Below are positions 23,408-36,093 of a DNA stretch of 64,000 bases, one piece after another; positions within the stretch are counted from its first letter, which is position 1; each line of letters opens with the position of its first letter. Position numbers and translations under genes: made by a program. Source of the DNA: Boletus sp. NGJ (Eukaryota > Basidiomycota > Agaricomycetes > Boletales > Boletaceae); NCBI GenBank assembly GCA_019096195.1, contig JAGTXK010000103.1, positions 1 to 64,000 of the forward strand, given 5' to 3'. The notes beneath the pieces are model-generated. The model searched no databases, was not told where the DNA came from, and saw only the letters and a program-made list of their open reading frames with translations.

Positions 23408-24523
23408 CATAGTGCTCATAGTGCCATAGTAGTTTCATAGTAGTTATAGTAGTTTCATAGATAACTCATAGTATTCATAGTATCCATAGTGTGTTTATAG
23501 TGTTTATAGTATCATAGTATTTCATAGTATTTCATAGTGTTCATAGTGTTCATAGTGTCATAGTATTGAAAGTGTATTGAAAGTGTTCATAGTATCATAG
23601 TGTCATAGTACCATAGCATTCATAGTACATTTATAGTAGTCATAGTCATAGTAGTAATTTTAAGCTAATCTCAATCTCAATCTCAATCCCAATCCTAATC
23701 CTATTGCTATTGCTATTTCTAAGTCAAAAGTATACAAAAAGTATAGTCTAAAAGTGTACAAAAAGTGTAGTCAAAGATATAGTCAAATGTTGTACAAAAA
23801 GTGTAGGAAAGAGTATAGTACAGTGTAGCAAAAATGCGCACCAAATGTAGCAAAAGTGTAGCAAACAAAGTGTAGTAAAAAAAAAGCAAACAAAAGCATA
23901 GCAGAGTGTAGTACAGTGTAGCAAACAAAGTGTACCAAAAGTGTACCAAAAATGCGCACCAAAGTATAGTAAAAGTGTAGCCACAAAGTGTACCAAAAGT
24001 GTAGACCTACACTCAAAAAAAATATCCAAGTTCATTTTCCCACACTCACTGTCCAAAAAGTGGATATTGTTTGCCAATGTTTGTGCCATCATTCTTATAT
24101 AAACAAGCCAGACTTCAAAAACTTTTCCACACTCTTTTGTTTCTTAATTTTATCCTTCTCTACTCATTACATGAAGTCAACACTTCACTTTGTAAATCAT
24201 TAGGATTAGAATTAGGATTAGGATTAATTGGATTAATATTTGATTGAATTTGAAATTAGAATTGGCTTGAAATTGCATTAGAATTAGGATTAGGATTAGG
24301 ATTACTAAGCCACTATGGAAGCACTATGTATACTATAGCATCACTATGACCACTATGGCAGTACTATGAGAATACTATGACCACTATGAAAGTACTATGA
24401 GAATACTATGAGACACTATGAGAATACTATGACAGACTATGGCCACACTATGAACAGACTATGAGACACTGTCATAGTACTATTAAACCACTATCCAGTT
24501 GGACCCTCACTATGAGCACTATG
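23408..24523. mobile_element. Fold-back element with opposed simple-sequence arms
   Basis: A perfect 16-bp terminal inverted repeat (CATAGTGCTCATAGTG) lies at 23,408-23,423 and, inverted, at 24,508-24,523. Inside the left end is an array of CATAGT-like units (to about 23,655), then AATCTC/AATCCT units (about 23,665-23,710). Inside the right end are the mirror-image TTAGGA units (about 24,200-24,303), then ACTATG units (about 24,310-24,480). The centre contains a further array of AAAAGTGTA-type units (23,725-24,010) and about 190 bp of unique DNA. It has no credible coding frame. The organisation is that of fold-back-like or non-autonomous terminal-inverted-repeat elements. No clear target duplication was seen. 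Confidence 0.7.
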
Positions 24524-25281
24524 TTACTGTCCAGCACTGGACAGCACTGGACAGCTAGTCCTGTTTTTACTGATGCAACACACTCAATTCTTCATCTCCA
24601 GAGTGGCCATTTGTGTAATGTGATGGGAGTTTCCCAACATGCTTCATGTTGATCAAAATTTTTGTTGCAATGCCAGCATCATGAATTTTTGGACCATCTC
24701 CTTGTAGTCTGACTCATTATTAACATCCATTGCCTCACTTGCTATGCACTGGCTAAAAATATTTGTGAGTGAGGTGACCTGTGGTGCAACAATAGGAAGT
24801 CATACCTCTTTGTCTTTGGCATAGTAAACTTGAATGGGAATTGTTACTTGTTAGAGACCTTGTATTGATTCTGACCATGCTTCTCAAGAATGCTCTCTAG
24901 GAATGCAAGATAGTTGTCCTCATTGAGTGGGAAAAATAGCTCCTTAGTCTTGATGGACTTCTCTTGTCACTTGGTAGCACTCTTGCCCTTGGATGACTAT
25001 TTGAGTGCAGAGTACAGTGAGGGCAACAGTGAAGGCATACTGCCTCTCAGCTGGTTGGTCAGACTCAGACATGCCAGCAACATGGGTAGTATGAAAATTG
25101 AACTGACATACACTATGGCAAACTACACTTGCTCAGCTGCACAGGCCACCCACTCAGCTGCACCCGGGGTCCTTTCCTGGGTGTCTCCGAGGCGCGACTT
25201 TCCAAAATTCGTTTTCCACAGAGATTCGCAAACCGCTGTAACAAGTCCCGTTCGGTGTATATACAATCATGATTGCGAGGT

Positions 25282-26100
25282 CTAACCAAACAAATTTCCG
25301 ATATACTGGATGGTGATATCATCTCCGTCGATGGCGACGCACGTAAGAATTGTGTTGTTCTGTACAATGTCGGCGATATAAGCATCATGGTCGGACGGGG
25401 TGTACTTTTTGCCATCGGGGCCAATGGCGAATGCGTCAGTGAAGGTCACGCTGCTAAAGTTCGCGAGTGGAATCCTGACACCGTCCTCGACATAGTTTTC
25501 GACGATCCACTCAGCACTCCCCCGGCAAAGAGCAGTAGAAGAGTTGCCTTGGAGGTCCATGTAGACAGTCTGGTTGGTGGTGTGATTCTCAATGACCGCC
25601 ATGCCAGACGTCGTATTCTCAGCAGCGACGGTGGCCGTGACCAGGACTGATGGTGAAATCATAGAAATGCATGATTTGTGCAGGGTACAATTCGTCCCGA
25701 GCTATCCAATGCGCGAATAATGAAAACCAATTCAGACTGAAAGTTCGAGGTCTCTCACCTACGTACTGGACCAGATTCTGAGTGATCGTGAAGTCGATAC
25801 CAGTCTGGAGGATAGCTTGCGAGCAGGTGGAACTTCCGTCGATACCAACCCAAATAGAGGCAGAACTGTCTTTGCTCGTAATAGTGGGGACTGAAGGTAC
25901 CACCGACAATGCTGAAAGTTCCCTGTCGGCAAAAAAAAAGATATTAAACATGATTGTGGACCATGGGGATGATACGAACGTTACTATCAGCCAAGACGAC
26001 ACCATCCCAGCCGGGGCCGCCCTCTACGGTGGGAGGGCGAGCAGAAGGTTGCTGAGAAGGGCAAACTTGGAGATCAGGGTGTGGGTGGTGGAGCTATGAA
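25282..26100 (-). pseudogene. G1 family (eqolisin) glutamic peptidase, probably decayed
   Basis: Minus-strand blocks match scytalidoglutamic-type acid peptidases: GWDGVVLADSNV, SASIWVGIDGSSTCSQAIL followed by QTGIDF, YPAQIMHFYDFTIS, GMAVIENHTTNQTV, ALCRGSAEWIVENY and VTFTDA. Both catalytic residues are present: Gln in AILQTG and Glu in AEWIVE. An intron fits at 25,976-25,923 (GTATCA...GACAG). A hydrophobic leader (KFALLSNLLLALPP) lies near 26,060-26,010, but it is in a different frame from the mature part and is followed by a stop. A second frame change separates FTISPG from VLVTATVA near 25,640, and the usual propeptide is missing. I infer a recently broken secreted acid peptidase gene. It is the first CpG-normal gene after the transposon island. 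Confidence 0.75.
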
Positions 26101-27855
26101 TCGTTGATACGAGAACCTCTGAGAGAAAGAGAGAGAACATCCTGCAACCTTTGTACGCTTGGTAAACGTCCTGATGTTCTCATGACATGGCATTCATGAT
26201 ACTGAAACACTGATCCAGGTACGGGCCCGCGACGCGGGTGGGTTATCTGAGCAGCTCCGAATCCAAATGTTGCGAGAAAAATACTGTAAACTTAAAACAT
26301 CGCGTTAGCGCATGGATACTGAATGTAGCCGTACTTGGAGATGTTTCATGGCACAGTTTGGGGCCGTTCCCAGTGCCACTATCGCCACAGAGTGTGTAGT
26401 GGGGCCACTGGTGCGCATGCGGTGCTGTTCAACACGCTAATTGATCGACGTGTGTGCATGCCATGAAGTAGTCACTATAGCAAGGAGACCGTTTCCCAAC
26501 CCACAAAAACGAGCTCGTGAATCCGGGCAACGTTACGTCCACCTAGCTGCGCCGACTGACACGTTCACGAACATCTCGCATATCGGATGGCATAGGATAA
26601 AGGGAGGAGGCCATTTAGATGTTTGATTGCTTCGGCGGCGTCCTGGGCGATATCATCATTCCTGTCGAAACCTTGCTCAGGCTACGGAGCAGACGACTGG
26701 CAAACGAATGTCGTTCAAGTCGCGCCAGCTTGTTTCAAGCCACTAGAGGTCACCTGTGTCGCATAACCTATCAACAGCCTTCCACCCTATTCTTCAATAC
26801 GGTGTTTGACGTGGGTGGCCTTCTCTGATGACATTGGGCTCGGCTGTGTTTGTGCAGGTCCTTTTCGGAGTCGATGTAACAAGTTGTGATCAGTGGCGGT
26901 CAAAACTTGAACTTTTTCGTCCAGATGCAGTGAAGTTGATCGCTTTCACTGTCACGTTTGTTACAATATATGTCAATGCAACCAGGTTCGTCGTCCTGTC
27001 AAGTATCGGTTCATGGACCATGGTTCAATCATCTACTTTTTCAGACGGAGGGAGCCAGTGTGGCGTTTAACTCATGCTGCAACCTTTCTCGTTTGATGCT
27101 GCAGTTTCCCCCCAAGCCCAAACTGCATGCTCGTTTTATCCTGATCCTCACACAAAATTGAGGCTTTCCAACCTCGTGTCATTTTTGGGTGGGAAAGAAG
27201 ATAACTCGCATGTTTTAGGCGACATTGTGCGGCTCAGGCTGCGGAATGGAAGACTGGCAACCTTATTTCTTTGTTGCGCCGGCGCGTTCGGAGTCACTGG
27301 ACTCGCGCCCATGCGTGGCAGCCTGGCCAGCCAGTTTCCGGTTATCAGCCTCCTCCATTTTATGGTTCGAAACGGTGCCAGCGGCTGACAGGGGTGGTCC
27401 TGAGGTTGACGAGGGGAGTACTCTTTCCCTAGACCGTCGTCCATGAACATATCGGGCTCGATGGTACTTGCGTCACTGATACTGATTCAAGTCCTTCTCA
27501 GTGTAAATGTAAAGGATCGAGACTCAGTGGCGGTCACACGTTGAACTTTTTCATCAGGATACGGTGTTCATCGATCGTGATCGATGTTATGCCATGTTAC
27601 AATGTCAATACAAGTTCCTGGAACCAGGTTTGATGTCATTTCTAGGGTAGGATCGGATGATTATGGATACAGCGATGAAGTCGGTGTGGCGTTCCATCAT
27701 GCTCCGCTCCCGGATCTTCATCTGACGTTGCGATTTCTCCTCTAGCCAAGCTTCACGCTTGATTCAGCCCGTCCAATGCATTAAATTGAGAGAATAGCCA
27801 AACCCCAGCCGAGACTCCTCACACTCTTCTACCTCCCAGCTTTTCCTCGACGTCA
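26101..27855. repeat. Intergenic region with a duplicated P450 promoter module
   Basis: No gene was recognised. About 300 bp at 26,830-27,150 recurs in diverged form at 27,460-27,780. Both share the order CAGTGGCGGTCA, AACTTTTTC, a TTACAATATATGTCAAT or TTACAATGTCAAT block, and a pyrimidine-rich block ending near an AAGC motif. The second half of each copy also resembles blocks upstream of the other three P450 genes. Gene 1 therefore seems to carry a tandemly doubled 5' flank. Confidence 0.55.
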
Positions 27856-30012
27856 ATGGTCCAGACAATATCTTTCCTCGATATCTGCTTCATCGGAGCA
27901 GGGGTTTACCTCCTCAAATGGATGTTTGATTCAAGGCGCTCCTGCCCACTGCCCCCTGGACCTATTGGGTGGCCAGTGATTGGGAGCCTCTTCCTGATAC
28001 ATACCAAGAAAAACTGGGAGGGTTTTGCAGCCCTGGGTAGAACATACGGCACGAACTTATACCCCATCATCTTACAAGCCATTCTCATGACATTGATATC
28101 TTAGGGGACATTTCGTCCATGCGCATTCTGGGGACACGCTATGTGGTTCTGAACTCGTCTAGAGCCATCTCTGCGATACTCGAGAAACAGAGCATCAAAT
28201 GTTCGGATAGACCACACCTGACCATGGCATCTGACTTGGTCGGCTTCCATAAGGCAGTGTTATTTATTAATTACAATGATCGATTCCGCCAGTATCGCAA
28301 GCTGTTCTACCGATTGATCGGGACCAAGAATAGCACTGCCGCATTCAACTCCATCGAAGAGGAGGAGACCCGCCAGTTCTTGCGCAATGTGTTGTGGCAG
28401 CCCGAGGGTCTGGTCAATCATATACGCTCGTAAGTGCACTTTGATCGTAATACCATTCTCGCTCGTTATCGTCACACACGACCACCAGTACTGCTGGCGC
28501 CATCATTCTCAAGGTGACCTACGGGTATACTGTTCTAGGAGAAAAAGATACATTTGTCGAATTGGCGGACAACGCCATGGACGTAGTTTCGCTGATTTCA
28601 GCCCCTGCCGCATACCTGGTGGACTTTATCCCTGCTCGTAAGTCGAAGCTCAAACACCCTTCGCTGTGAATGCATGTTCAAAGGGATTCTAGTACGATAT
28701 CTCCCAGAATGGTTCCCTGGTACGGGCTTCCTCCAGGATGCAAAGAAATACCATCAGCTTTTGATGCAGTCGATTCTGCGGCCTCACCAATATGTCATGG
28801 AGCAAATGGTAAGAGTAGCTTCTACGCTCAATGCAGTACATCTCATGTTGGCCAGGCGGCGGGTACAGCGATTCCGTCCTTTTCGTCCACGCTCTTGGAA
28901 GGAGGGGTGAGTCCAGAGGAGGAGGATCTCATAATGTGGACTTCCGTGGCCGTCTATCTTGGCACGTTTGATTATCAATATTATTTATCTCGTCTTGATA
29001 TCTTTTCGCAGGGGGATCCGACACAGTACACTCTTTTATCCCAGGAAGTCATCTATGTACTGATCAACCTCTTATCCAGGTCGTCTCCGCCATACATGCC
29101 TTTTTTCTCGCCATGGTTTTGTTTCCTGAAGTTCAAGCCAAGGCACAGACAGAACTTGATGCGGTAATTGGCAGCGAGAGATTGCCCTGTTTCAATGACC
29201 AGGATTGCCTCCCTTACATAAATGCAGTCTGCAAAGAAGTCCTTCGATGGCACTCTGTTACACCACTAGGTATGATCTCTGCGCTGTTTGATGTCTTTGA
29301 CTGTGCTCACCAAACTGGAAAAAAAGCTGTATCCCACATCGCGACGGAAGACATTTATTCTGACGGATTCCTCATCCCAAAAGGATCGCAAATCATCGGG
29401 AACGCGTGGTGAGTATTGTGCTGTCCTCCATACATACACGAATATATCCATCGCACAGGGCAATTCTCAACGACGAGTCCACGTATCCAGATCCCAGCGT
29501 ATTCCGTCCCGAACGGTTCCTCGGCAAGACACCCCAGCCCGATCCCCAAAAGGTCTGCTTTGGGTTCGGCAGGAGGTAGGTCATAACGTGCACTTCAATA
29601 ATGTAGATACGATCGGGGGAAAGAACGCTCACCAGCCATTTCTGCCACACTAGGATCTGCCCAGGTAAGAGCCTCCGTTTGGACCCAAAGGGTTGTTACT
29701 GTATATTGAATCGACTGCCACCGTTTTTGCTCCCTCAGGTTATCACTTCGCGGAAGCGTCTCTCTTCATCTCTGTTGCTATGTCTCTCGCTGTACTCAAG
29801 ATTTCAAAGGACGTCGTCGACGGTATCGAAGTCCTCCCAAACGTCGACGTTAGCTCGGGGTCGATTTCGTGAGTACTTTTCCACCGTGTCCGTTGCCTCT
29901 TCTACATATGCATGGGTGACACTGGCTTTCGAAAACCGCTAGCCATCCGAAACCATTTAGGTGCCGGATCACCGCTAGGTCTGCAAAGGCCGAGGCCTTG
30001 TTGCGTGGTTAA
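27856..30012 (+). CDS. Cytochrome P450 monooxygenase 1, 12 exons, 500 aa
   Basis: This is a class II microsomal P450 of the fungal CYP64/CYP620-like type; the substrate is unknown. Exons: 27,856-28,048; 28,105-28,429; 28,489-28,637; 28,693-28,808; 28,856-28,961; 29,012-29,025; 29,080-29,269; 29,327-29,408; 29,459-29,575; 29,654-29,664; 29,739-29,868; 29,943-30,012. They sum to 1,503 nt, an open frame of 500 residues. Seen in order: an N-terminal membrane anchor; the proline hinge [10 protein letters not shown]; an I-helix motif GGSDT split by a 14-nt exon; KEVLR (ExxR); FRPERF; and the haem loop FGFGRRICPG, with its Cys in an 11-nt exon. Two introns appear to use GC donors (after 28,048 and 28,961). 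The first also has a GT alternative 12 nt earlier that would delete four residues in frame. All parts needed for activity are present. Confidence 0.9.
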
Positions 30013-30182
30013 GTAATCTATACTTCCTTGGCCATTATGTCACTGGTGAGATGTCGGTCGTAGGCAAAGCCACTTCGAGAAGGCGCTTGGCTAGCTGGAC
30101 GCCACGCGTATTCTATGATACACTTTTTTTGTTTGAACAATAACATCATGGTTGTCTAAATATATACTTCTTGTCTCACCAC

Positions 30183-30245
30183 TTTCACATCTTTCTGTTG
30201 TCCAGAAGGCGCAGAATTGGAACCCATTCCGATGGATTTAATGGG
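30183..30245 (-). pseudogene. Relic of the lysyl-tRNA synthetase 3' end
   Basis: About 60 bp aligns without gaps to the last coding exon of the LysRS gene (33,500-33,565) at roughly 73% identity. Translated on the minus strand it gives LLPPIKSIGMGSNSAPSG, against [19 protein letters not shown] in the intact gene. It sits about 170 bp behind P450 gene 1, just as the real LysRS end sits behind P450 gene 2. It therefore looks like the edge of the duplicated segment that produced the P450 pair. Confidence 0.7.
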
Positions 30246-30359
30246 AGGCAACAGGAACACAGCCCGGTGTCTGCAAAAAGGTCATCATTGCGGAAACGAA
30301 ATTGATTATCAATCTTACTCAGGCCGGGAACAGATTGGGGCTCGGGAGACCGCATGTTC

Positions 30360-30560
30360 CGACGTTTTCGTGTTCACCAATCGATTCCGTGCACCTGCCA
30401 GTTCAATACTGTCATTTCAAGTCTCGGATCGTAGGTCTCCCATCTATTTTTTTCAGACGGAGCGGGCCGTGGTCCAGGTGTCAGCATGGTCCAGGGGTAC
30501 TCCGAGTCCGACTCGGATGCTAGGTTTTTTGCTCACCTTGCAAGGTGACCCTCAAACCAA
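30360..30560 (+). promoter_or_regulatory. 5' block shared by the P450 paralogs
   Basis: This part of the spacer ahead of P450 gene 2 resembles, in the same orientation relative to the gene, 42,030-42,195 (gene 3), 50,475-50,610 (gene 4) and two stretches ahead of gene 1. The best conserved core reads CAAGTCTCGGATCG on the plus strand near 30,418-30,431, followed by CCCATCTATTTTTTTCAGAC. It lies about 300-500 bp before the start codon. It could be retained promoter sequence or simply shared duplicate flank. Confidence 0.45.
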
Positions 30561-30850
30561 ATGAATCCAGCTATGACCAGATATCCTACCTTTCCAGTGC
30601 TCTTTAATTCTAGTCAATTTGGGGTGGGAAACTTGAAGCAATCGAGTCACTTGTTTTCAAGTTAGTGTAGACCAATCAACGTCGTACTAGACTCGTAGTG
30701 GCACCGCCATGTGACGTGTCTGACGTTGTTCGCTACATACGCAGCCGCATCGCGCTCGCATGAAGCAGGACTAGATCAAATTGATGTTATGGCCATTGGC
30801 CAAACTCCAGCCAGGATTCCCACTAACATCCACCTTCTGGCGCTCCCTCG

Positions 30851-32989
30851 TTGTCAATGGGGCAGGCGATATCTCTCGTTAATGTCTGCCTCCTTGGAAC
30901 AGGCGTATACCTCATCCAACGGCTGCTCGGATCGAGGCGGTCCAGTCCACTTCCACCTGGACCTATTGGGTGGCCATTGATCGGGAACCTTTTCCAGATA
31001 TCCACCGAGAAAACCTGGGAGGATTTTGCGGCCCTGGGTAGAAAATATGGCATGCACTTACTTCTCATTGTCTAACAAGCCATTCACGCCATTATTACCT
31101 TAGGGGATATTTCGTCCATCAGAATGCTGGGGATGCGTTATGTCATTCTGAACTCGTCCAAGGCCGTCTCAGCGATACTCGAGAAACAGAGCAGCAAATC
31201 TTCGGATCGACCCCATCTAACCATGGCAGCCGACTTGGTTGGCTTTAGTAAGGTATTAATCTTTGTTAATGGGAACAACTCGGATCGGTTCCGCCAGAAT
31301 CGCAAGCTCTTCTACCGTTTGATGGGAACCAGGGATAGCACTGCGGCATTCAACTCGATTCAAGAGGAGGGGACCCGCCGGTTCTTGCGCAATGTGTTGC
31401 GGAAACCTGAAGTCCTGGTCAATCATATACGGTCGTAAGTGCACTCTGATCGCAGTACTGTCCTCGTTCGTTATCGCCACCCACCACCACTAGTGCTACT
31501 GGCAGCCATCATTCTCAAGGTAACCTATGGGTATACCGTCCAGGAGGAAAAAGATACATTTATCAAATTAACGGAGAAAACCATGGCTATGTTTTCACGG
31601 GTCGCAGCTCCTGGTGCATACCTGGTGGACGTTATCCCTGCCCGTAAGGCTATGCTCAAACATCTTTTGCAGTGAATGCATGTCTAAGTGATTTATAGTA
31701 CAGTATCTCCCAGAATGGTTCCCTGGCATGGGCTTCCTCCAGGATGCAAAGAAATGCCATCGTCTTTTGGCGGAGTCGAATGTGAGGCCTCACCAATATG
31801 TCGTGGAGCAAATGGTGAGATAGTTATGGCTCTTGGCTAAGTGCAGTGCATCTCACGTTGCACCAGGCGGCGGGTACAGCAATTCCGTCCCTTTCGTCCA
31901 CACTCTTGGAAGGAGGGGTGAGTCCAGAGGAGGAGGATCTCATAATGCGGACTTCCATGTCGATCTATCTTGGTATGTTTCATTCTCGATAATACCTATC
32001 TCGTCTTGACATCTTTTCCTAGCGGGAGCGGACACGGTATCTCTTCTCATCCAAGGAAATTAAGTATGCACTGATCAGCCTCATCTGCAGGCCGTCTCCG
32101 TCATACATGGCTTCTTTCTCGCAATGGTCTTGTTCCCTGAAGTTCAAGTTAAGGCACAGGCAGAGCTGGATACGGTAGTTGGCAGCGAGAGGTTGCCCTG
32201 TTTCAACGACCGTGATTCTCTTCCATATACCAATGCAGTCTGCAAGGAAGTTTTTCAATGGCACTCTGTCGCACCGCTAGGTACCGTTTCTGTGTTTTTT
32301 GATATCTTCGAGTATGCTCATGAAAACAGCGACGCCCCACACCGCCAGTGAAGACATCTATTTCGATGGGTTCCTCATCCCCAAAGGATCGCACATCATC
32401 GGGAACGTGTGGTGAGTGTTGTGTTGTCCTCCCTGGTTATATGAATATATCAATGTACGCAGCACGCATATACCCGTGAGGCAGGGCGATCCTCCATGAT
32501 GAGTCCACGTATCCAGATCCTGACGTGTTCCGCCCCGAACGGTTCCTCGGCGAGGTACCGCAGCCTGATCCTCAGAATCTCTGCTTTGGATCCGGCAGGA
32601 GGTAAGTACATTGTTTGATTTCATGATGTGCACATGATTAGTGTCGTGCTAGGATCTGTCCAGGCAAGTACCCCTGTTTGTCATGCATTGCGTCAACTCC
32701 CCACGATCACCTTCATCTCAGGTCCCACCTCGCGGAAGCGTCCCTCTTCATCTCGGTTGCCATGTCTCTTGCTGTACTCAAGATCTCAAAGGACGTCGTC
32801 GACGGTGTCGAAGTCACCCCAAACGTCGACGTTACCTCGGGGGTGATTAGGTGGGTACCTCTTTCATCACGATGTCCCTTTTGCATTTATGGGTAACACC
32901 GGCTTTCGATCACTGCTAGCCATCCCAAGCCATTTAGGTGCCGGATCACTGTCAGATCTCCAAGAGTCGAGGCCTTGTTGCATGGTTAA
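30851..32989 (+). pseudogene. Cytochrome P450 gene 2, pseudogene
   Basis: It has the same 12-exon layout as gene 1 and is closest to gene 3. The exons keep their ancestral lengths except where damaged. Exon 3 (31,494-31,643) has one added base near 31,503, giving GGCAGCC where gene 3 has GGCGCC. Exon 11 (32,722-32,850) lacks one base near its start. The ExxR arginine in exon 7 is changed (EVFQ instead of EVFR), and the haem loop reads FGSGRR. The intron after the 11-nt exon 32,653-32,663 has a GC donor (AG/GCAAGT). Two frameshifts plus loss of an essential residue mean no working P450 is made. The I-helix motif AGADT is still intact. Confidence 0.88.
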
Positions 32990-33182
32990 TCCAGTGATTC
33001 TTTCCCCGACACCAGAGAGACAGAAGAGGCCTTTCCATGACTTTCACTGATTGCCATGTTTCGAGAAGTAGGCCCTGTAATTGTACATAAGTATGGACAA
33101 GATGTTTGTACATGAATGAACTCGTGGAGAAACAATGATGTACGGTCGCCCTGGCACCTGTGCTCGTGGCAATACTCGTCCT
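32990..33182 (+). repeat. 3' flank duplicated in inverted orientation at 39,412-39,633
   Basis: Immediately after the stop codon of P450 gene 2 the sequence stays recognisably similar to the reverse complement of the flank of gene 3 for about 190-220 bp, ending at GTGCTCGTGGCAATACTCG. Beyond that the two diverge. This marks one edge of an inverted duplication that surrounds the LysRS and ARI1 genes. Confidence 0.75.
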
Positions 33183-33497
33183 AGGATTCCTAACCACCAT
33201 GACATCGACATCCTCAAGTCGTGGGATCACCTGCAGCCACCGTCGATCTTAAAGCTGTCTCCAAACACCGAGTGACAAGCGGGAGAAAACGACATTCGCA
33301 CTCCAAGGGCAAAATTCAACATAGCCCTTCTTGGTTCAATACATGTTAACCTTCGCACGTCACGGGTAACGGCAAAGTGTTGATTGGTACGCAAGCCAGT
33401 TCTTGGGGCTCTCGGCTGCAATTATCTACAGATCTAAGGCAGGATCGTACGGATTAATACACTTTTTTTGGGAGATACCGGACGTGATATCTACATC

Positions 33498-35752
<2,255 letters not shown>

Positions 35753-36093
35753 ATTTCTAGTACTGAAATGTGGTATAGAATTGAATGTATAATTTGTTTT
35801 GAACGACTGATGTTGGCGGAGTGTAGCACGAGCCTGACTGATAGTACATCTCCGGATGAGCATCCGCTTTTTGTACGGATCGATATGCCTTCCTTTTCGA
35901 GTCACCGAAAATTTTGAGTCACGACGCCATCACGTGACTTGAAGGAGTGAATATTCACACGGTAAGACTTTATTCCCACGATTATTACATGTAGCACTGC
36001 ATGATCGCGTAAGCATCCTAATCGATTCTGTGGTCCTGCAAGACCCTTGCTCACCGTTCCTGACAGCGACAGAGCCTTTCAACCACACCAACC
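35753..36093. promoter_or_regulatory. Divergent promoter between LysRS and ARI1
   Basis: Only 341 bp separate the two start codons, which point away from each other, so both housekeeping genes probably share this promoter region. Pyrimidine-rich stretches precede both starts. No TATA box at a convincing position was seen. Confidence 0.6.

Larger units (their letters stand above)
20168..25150 (-). pseudogene. Unrecognised decayed gene, split by three insertions
   Basis: Minus-strand translation outside the inserted elements gives protein-like but broken stretches: GGGIKRL and KKDTKELVEQIEGALI near 20,280-20,180, IYHKNPPHLWFYPLPSLCSF near 22,830-22,770, KLTNLYKNDNDGCLIYITPS near 23,260-23,200, and YKVSNK with QFPFKFTMPKTKRYDFL near 24,860-24,800. 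I do not recognise the family. The pieces may belong to one gene or to neighbouring transposon-associated genes. They are separated by the LTR at 20,326-22,342 and the fold-back element at 23,408-24,523. CpG is low throughout. Confidence 0.3.

Noticed and set aside
23719-24092. Minus-strand frames rich in Tyr, Leu, Phe and Cys that look like a repetitive membrane protein
   Set aside because: They are only translations of the AAAAGTGTA-type tandem array inside the fold-back element; the frames shift with each unit and there is no start or splice context.
24200-24303. Possible interstitial telomere repeat
   Set aside because: The units are TTAGGA and TTAGAA, not TTAGGG, and they mirror the AATCCT array on the other arm, so they belong to the fold-back element.
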